A stretch of 20,379 bases of DNA from Saccoglossus kowalevskii (lineage: Eukaryota > Hemichordata > Enteropneusta > Harrimaniidae), in NCBI RefSeq assembly GCF_000003605.2, contig NW_003108930.1, positions 1-20,379 of the forward strand, given 5' to 3'. Below are positions 1 through 10,982 of the stretch, piece by piece (positions within the stretch are counted from its first letter, which is position 1; every line of letters starts with the position of its first letter). The notes under the pieces were generated by a model. That model was not told the DNA's origin. It ran no database searches and saw only the letters and a list, made by a program, of their open reading frames with translations. The position numbers and the translations under genes are program-made.

Positions 1-29
1 TATATGGTTATCAATGTGCTAACACATAT

Positions 30-38
30 TGGAATCCA
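30..38. repeat. Dyad symmetry 1 (TGGA-N-TCCA), once per unit
   Basis: TGGA and TCCA are perfect inverted repeats around a single central base, unit position 34. That base is a major variable site: A in most units, G in about 34. Variation therefore falls exactly on the symmetry centre and leaves both arms intact. The position given is the copy in the first unit; it recurs in almost every copy (the unit with GGATCC at 17569-17574 loses the central base). Confidence 0.85.
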
Positions 39-44
39 TTTTAC

Positions 45-59
45 TCCATATGTTATGGA
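45..59. repeat. Dyad symmetry 2 (TCCATA-TGT-TATGGA), once per unit
   Basis: This is a six-base inverted repeat with a three-base spacer, which could form a short hairpin in single-stranded DNA or RNA. It is essentially invariant across the array. The clear exceptions are the unit with the rearranged TCTATTGG at 4951-4958, and the extra A in the unit near 12935 which lies at its right edge. The position given is the copy in the first unit. Confidence 0.85.
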
Positions 60-68
60 CATTTAAAG

Positions 69-81
69 CAGCACAGTGCTG
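69..81. repeat. Dyad symmetry 3 across the unit junction (CAGCAC-A-GTGCTG)
   Basis: This is a perfect 13-base interrupted palindrome formed by the last 11 bases of one unit and the first two of the next. It is intact only where the junction reads CTG (about 113 of 257 junctions). C-to-T at site 79 (about 119 junctions) or G-to-A at site 2 (about 22 junctions) each break one pair of the right arm. The left arm is almost invariant; the only left-arm change seen is G-to-A at 6866. Confidence 0.85.
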
Positions 82-158
82 TATGGTTATCAATGTGCTA
101 ACACATATTGGAATCCATTTTACTCCATATGTTATGGACATTTAAAGCAGCACAGTGC
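80..158 (+). repeat. Reference monomer (typical 79-bp unit)
   Basis: This is the commonest class of unit (G at site 2, A at 34, T at 40) and serves as the reference copy. It has one CATATG (unit 47-52) and one TTTAAA (unit 62-67), so either site recurs about every 79 bp through the array. TATGG occurs at unit 3-7 and again at 54-58; TCCAT occurs at 35-39 and 45-49, hinting at short internal duplications. It contains no CpG, so no match to the mammalian CENP-B box, which needs CpGs, is possible. On the plus strand there are two TAA stops per unit (20-22 and 64-66). Because 79 is 1 modulo 3, each frame is closed at least every 114 bases in an unmutated array, so the repeat cannot encode a long protein. 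Confidence 0.95.
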
Positions 159-948
159 TGTATGGTTATCAATGTGCTAACACATATTGGAATCCATTTT
201 ACTCCATATGTTATGGACATTTAAAGCAGCACAGTGTTGTATGGTTATCAATGTGCTAACACATATTGGAATCCATTTTACTCCATATGTTATGGACATT
301 TAAAGCAGCACAGTGTTGTATGGTTATCAATGTGCTAACACATATTGGAGTCCATTTTACTCCATATGTTATGGACATTTAAAGCAGCACAGTGTTGTAT
401 GGTTATCAATGTGCTAACACATATTGGAATCCATGTTACTCCATATGTTATGGACATTTAAAGCAGCACAGTGCTATATGGTTATCAATGTGCTAACACA
501 TATTGGAATCCATTTTACTCCATATGTTATGGACATTTAAAGCAGCACAGTGCTGTATGGTTATCAATGTGCTAACACATATTGGAATCCATTTTACTCC
601 ATATGTTATGGACATTTAAAGCAGCACAGTGTTGTATGGTTATCAATGTGCTAACACATATTGGAATCCATTTTACTCCATATGTTATGGACATTTAAAG
701 CAGCACAGTGTTGTATGGTTATCAATGTGCTAACACATATTGGAGTCCATTTTACTCCATATGTTATGGACATTTAAAGCAGCACAGTGTTATATGGTTA
801 TCAATGTGCTAACACATATTGGAATCCATGTTACTCCATATGTTATGGACATTTAAAGCAGCACAGTGTTGTATGGTTATCAATGTGCTAACACATATTG
901 GAATCCATGTTACTCCATATGTTATGGACATTTAAAGCAGCACAGTGT

Positions 949-1264
949 TGTATGGTTATCAATGTGCTAACACATATTGGAATCCATTTTACTCCATATG
1001 TTATGGACATTTAAAGCAGCACAGTATTGTATGGTTATCAATGTGCTAACACATATTGGAGTCCATTTTACTCCATATGTTATGGACATTTAAAGCAGCA
1101 CAGTGCTGTATGGTTATCAATGTGCTAACACATATTGGAATCCATTTTACTCCATATGTTATGGACATTTAAAGCAGCACAGTGCTGTATGGTTATCAAT
1201 GTGCTAACACATATTGGAATCCATTTTACTCCATATGTTATGGACATTTAAAGCAGCACAGTGT
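949..1264 (+). repeat. Four-unit (316-bp) tandem duplication, left copy
   Basis: This four-unit block carries the rare G-to-A at unit position 78 (window 1026, junction reading GTAT) followed by a unit with G at site 34. The next 316 bases repeat it with the same rare change at 1342. These are the only two copies of that change seen in the window, which marks the pair as a recent local duplication. Confidence 0.75.
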
Positions 1265-1580
1265 TGTATGGTTATCAATGTGCTAACACATATTGGAATC
1301 CATTTTACTCCATATGTTATGGACATTTAAAGCAGCACAGTATTGTATGGTTATCAATGTGCTAACACATATTGGAGTCCATTTTACTCCATATGTTATG
1401 GACATTTAAAGCAGCACAGTGCTGTATGGTTATCAATGTGCTAACACATATTGGAATCCATTTTACTCCATATGTTATGGACATTTAAAGCAGCACAGTG
1501 CTGTATGGTTATCAATGTGCTAACACATATTGGAATCCATTTTACTCCATATGTTATGGACATTTAAAGCAGCACAGTGC
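1265..1580 (+). repeat. Four-unit (316-bp) tandem duplication, right copy
   Basis: This matches 949-1264 at all variable sites except the last base, T at 1264 and C at 1580. It carries the private G-to-A at 1342. The direct adjacency suggests unequal crossing-over or slippage of four whole units. Confidence 0.75.
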
Positions 1581-3476
1581 TGTATGGTTATCAATGTGCT
1601 AACACATATTGGAATCCATTTTACTCCATATGTTATGGACATTTAAAGCAGCACAGTGCTGTATGGTTATCAATGTGCTAACACATATTGGAATCCATTT
1701 TACTCCATATGTTATGGACATTTAAAGCAGCACAGTGTTGTATGGTTATCAATGTGCTAACACATATTGGAATCCATGTTACTCCATATGTTATGGACAT
1801 TTAAAGCAGCACAGTGTTGTATGGTTATCAATGTGCTAACACATATTGGAATCCATTTTACTCCATATGTTATGGACATTTAAAGCAGCACAGTGTTGTA
1901 TGGTTATCAATGTGCTAACACATATTGGAATCCATTTTACTCCATATGTTATGGACATTTAAAGCAGCACAGTGTTGTATGGTTATCAATGTGCTAACAC
2001 ATATTGGAATCCATTTTACTCCATATGTTATGGACATTTAAAGCAGCACAGTGTTGTATGGTTATCAATGTGCTAACACATATTGGAATCCATTTTACTC
2101 CATATGTTATGGACATTTAAAGCAGCACAGTGCTGTATGGTTATCAATGTGCTAACACATATTGGAATCCATTTTACTCCATATGTTATGGACATTTAAA
2201 GCAGCACAGTGCTGTATGGTTATCAATGTGCTAACACATATTGGAATCCATTTTACTCCATATGTTATGGACATTTAAAGCAGCACAGTGTTGTATGGTT
2301 ATCAATGTGCTAACACATATTGGAATCCATTTTACTCCATATGTTATGGACATTTAAAGCAGCACAGTGTTGTATGGTTATCAATGTGCTAACACATATT
2401 GGAATCCATTTTACTCCATATGTTATGGACATTTAAAGCAGCACAGTGTTGTATGGTTATCAATGTGCTAACACATATTGGAATCCATTTTACTCCATAT
2501 GTTATGGACATTTAAAGCAGCACAGTGTTGTATGGTTATCAATGTGCTAACACATATTGGAGTCCATTTTACTCCATATGTTATGGACATTTAAAGCAGC
2601 ACAGTGTTGTATGGTTATCAATGTGCTAACACATATTGGAATCCATTTTACTCCATATGTTATGGACATTTAAAGCAGCACAGTGCTGTATGGTTATCAA
2701 TGTGCTAACACATATTGGAATCCATTTTACTCCATATGTTATGGACATTTAAAGCAGCACAGTGCTGTATGGTTATCAATGTGCTAACACATATTGGAAT
2801 CCATTTTACTCCATATGTTATGGACATTTAAAGCAGCACAGTGTTGTATGGTTATCAATGTGCTAACACATATTGGAATCCATTTTACTCCATATGTTAT
2901 GGACATTTAAAGCAGCACAGTGTTGTATGGTTATCAATGTGCTAACACATATTGGAATCCATTTTACTCCATATGTTATGGACATTTAAAGCAGCACAGT
3001 GTTGTATGGTTATCAATGTGCTAACACATATTGGAATCCATTTTACTCCATATGTTATGGACATTTAAAGCAGCACAGTGTTGTATGGTTATCAATGTGC
3101 TAACACATATTGGAATCCATTTTACTCCATATGTTATGGACATTTAAAGCAGCACAGTGCTGTATGGTTATCAATGTGCTAACACATATTGGAATCCATT
3201 TTACTCCATATGTTATGGACATTTAAAGCAGCACAGTGTTGTATGGTTATCAATGTGCTAACACATATTGGAATCCATTTTACTCCATATGTTATGGACA
3301 TTTAAAGCAGCACAGTGTTGTATGGTTATCAATGTGCTAACACATATTGGAGTCCATTTTACTCCATATGTTATGGACATTTAAAGCAGCACAGTGTTGT
3401 ATGGTTATCAATGTGCTAACACATATTGGAATCCATGTTACTCCATATGTTATGGACATTTAAAGCAGCACAGTGC

Positions 3477-4107
3477 TATATGGTTATCAATGTGCTAACA
3501 CATATTGGAATCCATTTTACTCCATATGTTATGGACATTTAAAGCAGCACAGTGCTGTATGGTTATCAATGTGCTAACACATATTGGAATCCATTTTACT
3601 CCATATGTTATGGACATTTAAAGCAGCACAGTGCTGTATGGTTATCAATGTGCTAACACATATTGGAATCCATTTTACTCCATATGTTATGGACATTTAA
3701 AGCAGCACAGTGTTGTATGGTTATCAATGTGCTAACACATATTGGAATCCATTTTACTCCATATGTTATGGACATTTAAAGCAGCACAGTGTTGTATGGT
3801 TATCAATGTGCTAACACATATTGGAGTCCATTTTACTCCATATGTTATGGACATTTAAAGCAGCACAGTGTTGTATGGTTATCAATGTGCTAACACATAT
3901 TGGAATCCATGTTACTCCATATGTTATGGACATTTAAAGCAGCACAGTGCTATATGGTTATCAATGTGCTAACACATATTGGAATCCATTTTACTCCATA
4001 TGTTATGGACATTTAAAGCAGCACAGTGCTGTATGGTTATCAATGTGCTAACACATATTGGAATCCATTTTACTCCATATGTTATGGACATTTAAAGCAG
4101 CACAGTG
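3477..4107 (+). repeat. Higher-order block A, copy 2
   Basis: This is identical to 1-631 at every variable site, offset 3476 bases (44 units exactly). The two units before it (TTG G T and TTG A G) match the end of the six-unit pattern, so from about 3319 to 4107 the array follows a 474-bp period. The pattern decays after 4107, where a C replaces the T that ends copy 1. Confidence 0.75.
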
Positions 4108-4903
4108 CTGTATGGTTATCAATGTGCTAACACATATTGGAATCCATTTTACTCCATATGTTATGGACATTTAAAGCAGCACAGTGCTGTATGGTTATCA
4201 ATGTGCTAACACATATTGGAGTCCATTTTACTCCATATGTTATGGACATTTAAAGCAGCACAGTGCTGTATGGTTATCAATGTGCTAACACATATTGGAA
4301 TCCATTTTACTCCATATGTTATGGACATTTAAAGCAGCACAGTGTTGTATGGTTATCAATGTGCTAACACATATTGGAATCCATTTTACTCCATATGTTA
4401 TGGACATTTAAAGCAGCACAGTGTTGTATGGTTATCAATGTGCTAACACATATTGGAATCCATGTTACTCCATATGTTATGGACATTTAAAGCAGCACAG
4501 TGTTGTATGGTTATCAATGTGCTAACACATATTGGAATCCATTTTACTCCATATGTTATGGACATTTAAAGCAGCACAGTGTTGTATGGTTATCAATGTG
4601 CTAACACATATTGGAATCCATTTTACTCCATATGTTATGGACATTTAAAGCAGCACAGTGCTGTATGGTTATCAATGTGCTAACACATATTGGAATCCAT
4701 GTTACTCCATATGTTATGGACATTTAAAGCAGCACAGTGTTGTATGGTTATCAATGTGCTAACACATATTGGAATCCATGTTACTCCATATGTTATGGAC
4801 ATTTAAAGCAGCACAGTGTTGTATGGTTATCAATGTGCTAACACATATTGGAATCCATGTTACTCCATATGTTATGGACATTTAAAGCAGCACAGTGCTG
4901 TAT

Positions 4904-4982
4904 GGTTATCAATGTGCTAACACATATTGGAATCCATTTTACTCCATATGTCTATTGGACATTTAAAGCAGCACAGTGCTGT
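4904..4982 (+). repeat. Unit region with two-base gain
   Basis: At 4951-4958 the usual TTATGG is replaced by TCTATTGG, a net gain of two bases that disrupts dyad symmetry 2. Anchor spacing grows from 79 to 81 (4901 to 4982). It is the only length change in the window that is not a simple homopolymer or dinucleotide-like change. The shift joins reading frames and produces a 65-codon open frame (4848-5045) that is only repeat sequence. Confidence 0.85.
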
Positions 4983-5137
4983 ATGGTTATCAATGTGCTA
5001 ACACATATTGGAGTCCATGTTACTCCATATGTTATGGACATTTAAAGCAGCACAGTGTTGTATGGTTATCAATGTGCTAACACATATTGGAATCCATTTT
5101 ACTCCATATGTTATGGACATTTAAAGCAGCACAGTGC

Positions 5138-5295
5138 TGTATGGTTATCAATGTGCTAACACATATTGGAGTCCAGTTTACTCCATATGTTATGGACATT
5201 TAAAGCAGCACAGTGCTGTATGGTTATCAATGTGCTAACACATATTGGAATCCATGTTACTCCATATGTTATGGACATTTAAAGCAGCACAGTGC
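5138..5295 (+). repeat. Marker dimer B, copy 1 (site-39 G unit followed by site-40 G unit)
   Basis: The first unit has GGAGTCCAGTTTAC (G at 34 and at the rare site 39). The second has A at 34 and G at 40. Only four site-39 G units exist in the window, and each is followed by the same second unit with a CTG junction, so the 158-bp pair behaves as a single inherited block. Confidence 0.75.
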
Positions 5296-6085
5296 TGTAT
5301 GGTTATCAATGTGCTAACACATATTGGAATCCATTTTACTCCATATGTTATGGACATTTAAAGCAGCACAGTGCTGTATGGTTATCAATGTGCTAACACA
5401 TATTGGAATCCATTTTACTCCATATGTTATGGACATTTAAAGCAGCACAGTGCTGTATGGTTATCAATGTGCTAACACATATTGGAATCCATTTTACTCC
5501 ATATGTTATGGACATTTAAAGCAGCACAGTGCTGTATGGTTATCAATGTGCTAACACATATTGGAATCCATTTTACTCCATATGTTATGGACATTTAAAG
5601 CAGCACAGTGTTGTATGGTTATCAATGTGCTAACACATATTGGAATCCATTTTACTCCATATGTTATGGACATTTAAAGCAGCACAGTGCTGTATGGTTA
5701 TCAATGTGCTAACACATATTGGAGTCCATTTTACTCCATATGTTATGGACATTTAAAGCAGCACAGTGTTGTATGGTTATCAATGTGCTAACACATATTG
5801 GAATCCATTTTACTCCATATGTTATGGACATTTAAAGCAGCACAGTGTTGTATGGTTATCAATGTGCTAACACATATTGGAATCCATTTTACTCCATATG
5901 TTATGGACATTTAAAGCAGCACAGTGTTGTATGGTTATCAATGTGCTAACACATATTGGAATCCATTTTACTCCATATGTTATGGACATTTAAAGCAGCA
6001 CAGTGTTGTATGGTTATCAATGTGCTAACACATATTGGAATCCATGTTACTCCATATGTTATGGACATTTAAAGCAGCACAGTGC

Positions 6086-6400
6086 TGTATGGTTATCAAT
6101 GTGCTAACACATATTGGAGTCCAGTTTACTCCATATGTTATGGACATTTAAAGCAGCACAGTGCTGTATGGTTATCAATGTGCTAACACATATTGGAATC
6201 CATGTTACTCCATATGTTATGGACATTTAAAGCAGCACAGTGTTGTATGGTTATCAATGTGCTAACACATATTGGAATCCATTTTACTCCATATGTTATG
6301 GACATTTAAAGCAGCACAGTGCTGTATGGTTATCAATGTGCTAACACATATTGGAGTCCATGTTACTCCATATGTTATGGACATTTAAAGCAGCACAGTG
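6086..6400 (+). repeat. Four-unit block C, copy 1 (contains marker dimer B, copy 2)
   Basis: The order is site-39 G with 34 G, then 40 G, then plain unit, then a unit with both 34 G and 40 G. The same four units with the same junctions recur at 15722-16037, about 9.6 kb away. This copy has a one-base loss at its right end (6400/6401), where CAGTGTG replaces CAGTGTTG. Confidence 0.75.
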
Positions 6401-6403
6401 TGT
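6393..6403 (+). repeat. One-base deletion at a unit junction
   Basis: The junction reads CAGTGTGTATGG instead of CAGTGCTG or CAGTGTTG followed by TATGG. Anchor spacing is 78 (6325 to 6403). The frame change creates a 60-codon open frame (6319-6501) of pure repeat sequence. Confidence 0.85.
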
Positions 6404-6865
6404 ATGGTTATCAATGTGCTAACACATATTGGAATCCATTTTACTCCATATGTTATGGACATTTAAAGCAGCACAGTGTTGTATGGTTATCAATGTGCTA
6501 ACACATATTGGAATCCATTTTACTCCATATGTTATGGACATTTAAAGCAGCACAGTGCTGTATGGTTATCAATGTGCTAACACATATTGGAATCCATTTT
6601 ACTCCATATGTTATGGACATTTAAAGCAGCACAGTGCTGTATGGTTATCAATGTGCTAACACATATTGGAATCCATTTTACTCCATATGTTATGGACATT
6701 TAAAGCAGCACAGTGTTGTATGGTTATCAATGTGCTAACACATATTGGAATCCATTTTACTCCATATGTTATGGACATTTAAAGCAGCACAGTGTTGTAT
6801 GGTTATCAATGTGCTAACACATATTGGAATCCATTTTACTCCATATGTTATGGACATTTAAAGCA

Positions 6866-6866
6866 A
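6866..6866 (+). repeat. Private substitution in the left arm of dyad 3
   Basis: AAGCAACACA is present where every other unit I read has AAGCAGCACA. It is one of very few single-copy substitutions outside the shared variable sites. Confidence 0.8.
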
Positions 6867-7269
6867 CACAGTGCTGTATGGTTATCAATGTGCTAACACA
6901 TATTGGAATCCATTTTACTCCATATGTTATGGACATTTAAAGCAGCACAGTGTTGTATGGTTATCAATGTGCTAACACATATTGGAATCCATTTTACTCC
7001 ATATGTTATGGACATTTAAAGCAGCACAGTGTTGTATGGTTATCAATGTGCTAACACATATTGGAATCCATTTTACTCCATATGTTATGGACATTTAAAG
7101 CAGCACAGTGCTATATGGTTATCAATGTGCTAACACATATTGGAATCCATTTTACTCCATATGTTATGGACATTTAAAGCAGCACAGTGTTGTATGGTTA
7201 TCAATGTGCTAACACATATTGGAATCCATTTTACTCCATATGTTATGGACATTTAAAGCAGCACAGTGC

Positions 7270-7585
7270 TGTATGGTTATCAATGTGCTAACACATATTG
7301 GAGTCCATTTTACTCCATATGTTATGGACATTTAAAGCAGCACAGTGCTATATGGTTATCAATGTGCTAACACATATTGGAATCCATTTTACTCCATATG
7401 TTATGGACATTTAAAGCAGCACAGTGCTATATGGTTATCAATGTGCTAACACATATTGGAATCCATTTTACTCCATATGTTATGGACATTTAAAGCAGCA
7501 CAGTGCTGTATGGTTATCAATGTGCTAACACATATTGGAATCCATTTTACTCCATATGTTATGGACATTTAAAGCAGCACAGTGT
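7270..7585 (+). repeat. Four-unit block D, copy 1
   Basis: The unit order is CTG with 34 G, CTA plain, CTA plain, CTG plain. Two adjacent CTA junctions directly after a 34-G unit recur only at 8534-8849 and 14695-15010 in this window. Confidence 0.65.
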
Positions 7586-8533
7586 TGTATGGTTATCAAT
7601 GTGCTAACACATATTGGAATCCATTTTACTCCATATGTTATGGACATTTAAAGCAGCACAGTGTTGTATGGTTATCAATGTGCTAACACATATTGGAATC
7701 CATTTTACTCCATATGTTATGGACATTTAAAGCAGCACAGTGCTGTATGGTTATCAATGTGCTAACACATATTGGAATCCATTTTACTCCATATGTTATG
7801 GACATTTAAAGCAGCACAGTGCTGTATGGTTATCAATGTGCTAACACATATTGGAATCCATTTTACTCCATATGTTATGGACATTTAAAGCAGCACAGTG
7901 TTGTATGGTTATCAATGTGCTAACACATATTGGAATCCATGTTACTCCATATGTTATGGACATTTAAAGCAGCACAGTGCTGTATGGTTATCAATGTGCT
8001 AACACATATTGGAATCCATTTTACTCCATATGTTATGGACATTTAAAGCAGCACAGTGCTGTATGGTTATCAATGTGCTAACACATATTGGAATCCATGT
8101 TACTCCATATGTTATGGACATTTAAAGCAGCACAGTGCTGTATGGTTATCAATGTGCTAACACATATTGGAATCCATTTTACTCCATATGTTATGGACAT
8201 TTAAAGCAGCACAGTGTTGTATGGTTATCAATGTGCTAACACATATTGGAATCCATTTTACTCCATATGTTATGGACATTTAAAGCAGCACAGTGCTGTA
8301 TGGTTATCAATGTGCTAACACATATTGGAATCCATGTTACTCCATATGTTATGGACATTTAAAGCAGCACAGTGCTGTATGGTTATCAATGTGCTAACAC
8401 ATATTGGAATCCATTTTACTCCATATGTTATGGACATTTAAAGCAGCACAGTGCTGTATGGTTATCAATGTGCTAACACATATTGGAATCCATTTTACTC
8501 CATATGTTATGGACATTTAAAGCAGCACAGTGC

Positions 8534-8849
8534 TGTATGGTTATCAATGTGCTAACACATATTGGAGTCCATTTTACTCCATATGTTATGGACATTTAAA
8601 GCAGCACAGTGCTATATGGTTATCAATGTGCTAACACATATTGGAATCCATTTTACTCCATATGTTATGGACATTTAAAGCAGCACAGTGCTATATGGTT
8701 ATCAATGTGCTAACACATATTGGAATCCATTTTACTCCATATGTTATGGACATTTAAAGCAGCACAGTGCTGTATGGTTATCAATGTGCTAACACATATT
8801 GGAATCCATTTTACTCCATATGTTATGGACATTTAAAGCAGCACAGTGC
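8534..8849 (+). repeat. Four-unit block D, copy 2
   Basis: It has the same four-unit order as 7270-7585, 16 whole units downstream. The flanking units differ, so the shared segment is short. Confidence 0.65.
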
Positions 8850-10982
8850 TGTATGGTTATCAATGTGCTAACACATATTGGAATCCATTTTACTCCATAT
8901 GTTATGGACATTTAAAGCAGCACAGTGCTGTATGGTTATCAATGTGCTAACACATATTGGAGTCCATTTTACTCCATATGTTATGGACATTTAAAGCAGC
9001 ACAGTGCTGTATGGTTATCAATGTGCTAACACATATTGGAATCCATTTTACTCCATATGTTATGGACATTTAAAGCAGCACAGTGTTGTATGGTTATCAA
9101 TGTGCTAACACATATTGGAATCCATTTTACTCCATATGTTATGGACATTTAAAGCAGCACAGTGCTGTATGGTTATCAATGTGCTAACACATATTGGAAT
9201 CCATTTTACTCCATATGTTATGGACATTTAAAGCAGCACAGTGCTGTATGGTTATCAATGTGCTAACACATATTGGAATCCATGTTACTCCATATGTTAT
9301 GGACATTTAAAGCAGCACAGTGTTGTATGGTTATCAATGTGCTAACACATATTGGAATCCATTTTACTCCATATGTTATGGACATTTAAAGCAGCACAGT
9401 GCTGTATGGTTATCAATGTGCTAACACATATTGGAGTCCATTTTACTCCATATGTTATGGACATTTAAAGCAGCACAGTGTTGTATGGTTATCAATGTGC
9501 TAACACATATTGGAATCCATTTTACTCCATATGTTATGGACATTTAAAGCAGCACAGTGTTGTATGGTTATCAATGTGCTAACACATATTGGAATCCATG
9601 TTACTCCATATGTTATGGACATTTAAAGCAGCACAGTGCTGTATGGTTATCAATGTGCTAACACATATTGGAATCCATGTTACTCCATATGTTATGGACA
9701 TTTAAAGCAGCACAGTGCTGTATGGTTATCAATGTGCTAACACATATTGGAATCCATTTTACTCCATATGTTATGGACATTTAAAGCAGCACAGTGCTGT
9801 ATGGTTATCAATGTGCTAACACATATTGGAATCCATTTTACTCCATATGTTATGGACATTTAAAGCAGCACAGTGTTGTATGGTTATCAATGTGCTAACA
9901 CATATTGGAATCCATTTTACTCCATATGTTATGGACATTTAAAGCAGCACAGTGCTGTATGGTTATCAATGTGCTAACACATATTGGAATCCATTTTACT
10001 CCATATGTTATGGACATTTAAAGCAGCACAGTGCTATATGGTTATCAATGTGCTAACACATATTGGAATCCATTTTACTCCATATGTTATGGACATTTAA
10101 AGCAGCACAGTGCTGTATGGTTATCAATGTGCTAACACATATTGGAATCCATTTTACTCCATATGTTATGGACATTTAAAGCAGCACAGTGCTGTATGGT
10201 TATCAATGTGCTAACACATATTGGAATCCATGTTACTCCATATGTTATGGACATTTAAAGCAGCACAGTGTTGTATGGTTATCAATGTGCTAACACATAT
10301 TGGAATCCATTTTACTCCATATGTTATGGACATTTAAAGCAGCACAGTGCTGTATGGTTATCAATGTGCTAACACATATTGGAATCCATTTTACTCCATA
10401 TGTTATGGACATTTAAAGCAGCACAGTGCTGTATGGTTATCAATGTGCTAACACATATTGGAATCCATTTTACTCCATATGTTATGGACATTTAAAGCAG
10501 CACAGTGTTGTATGGTTATCAATGTGCTAACACATATTGGAGTCCATTTTACTCCATATGTTATGGACATTTAAAGCAGCACAGTGTTGTATGGTTATCA
10601 ATGTGCTAACACATATTGGAGTCCATTTTACTCCATATGTTATGGACATTTAAAGCAGCACAGTGCTGTATGGTTATCAATGTGCTAACACATATTGGAA
10701 TCCATTTTACTCCATATGTTATGGACATTTAAAGCAGCACAGTGTTGTATGGTTATCAATGTGCTAACACATATTGGAATCCATGTTACTCCATATGTTA
10801 TGGACATTTAAAGCAGCACAGTGTTGTATGGTTATCAATGTGCTAACACATATTGGAATCCATGTTACTCCATATGTTATGGACATTTAAAGCAGCACAG
10901 TGCTGTATGGTTATCAATGTGCTAACACATATTGGAGTCCATGTTACTCCATATGTTATGGACATTTAAAGCAGCACAGTGT

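Larger units (their letters stand above)
1..631 (+). repeat. Higher-order block A, copy 1 (six-unit pattern plus two units)
   Basis: Writing each unit as junction triplet, site 34 and site 40, the order is: CTA-type A T (its preceding base is outside the window), CTG A T, CTG A T, TTG A T, TTG G T, TTG A G, then CTA A T and CTG A T. The same eight-unit order, base for base, recurs at 3477-4107. The first six units (474 bp) look like one higher-order repeat unit, with the seventh and eighth starting a second cycle. The match may extend left of the window. Confidence 0.75.

Noticed and set aside
28-32. ATTGG (inverted CCAAT box) and TTTAAA as promoter elements
   Set aside because: They are five- and six-base matches repeated in every unit, with no transcript or gene to support a promoter.
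45-59. Rho-independent terminator or structured RNA
   Set aside because: The hairpin is a six-base A/T-rich stem with no following T tract, repeated 258 times; no tRNA- or rRNA-like sequence is present.
4848-5045. 65-codon open frame
   Set aside because: It results from the two-base gain at 4951-4958 and is repeat sequence throughout.
6319-6501. 60-codon open frame
   Set aside because: It results from the one-base loss at 6400/6401 and is repeat sequence throughout.
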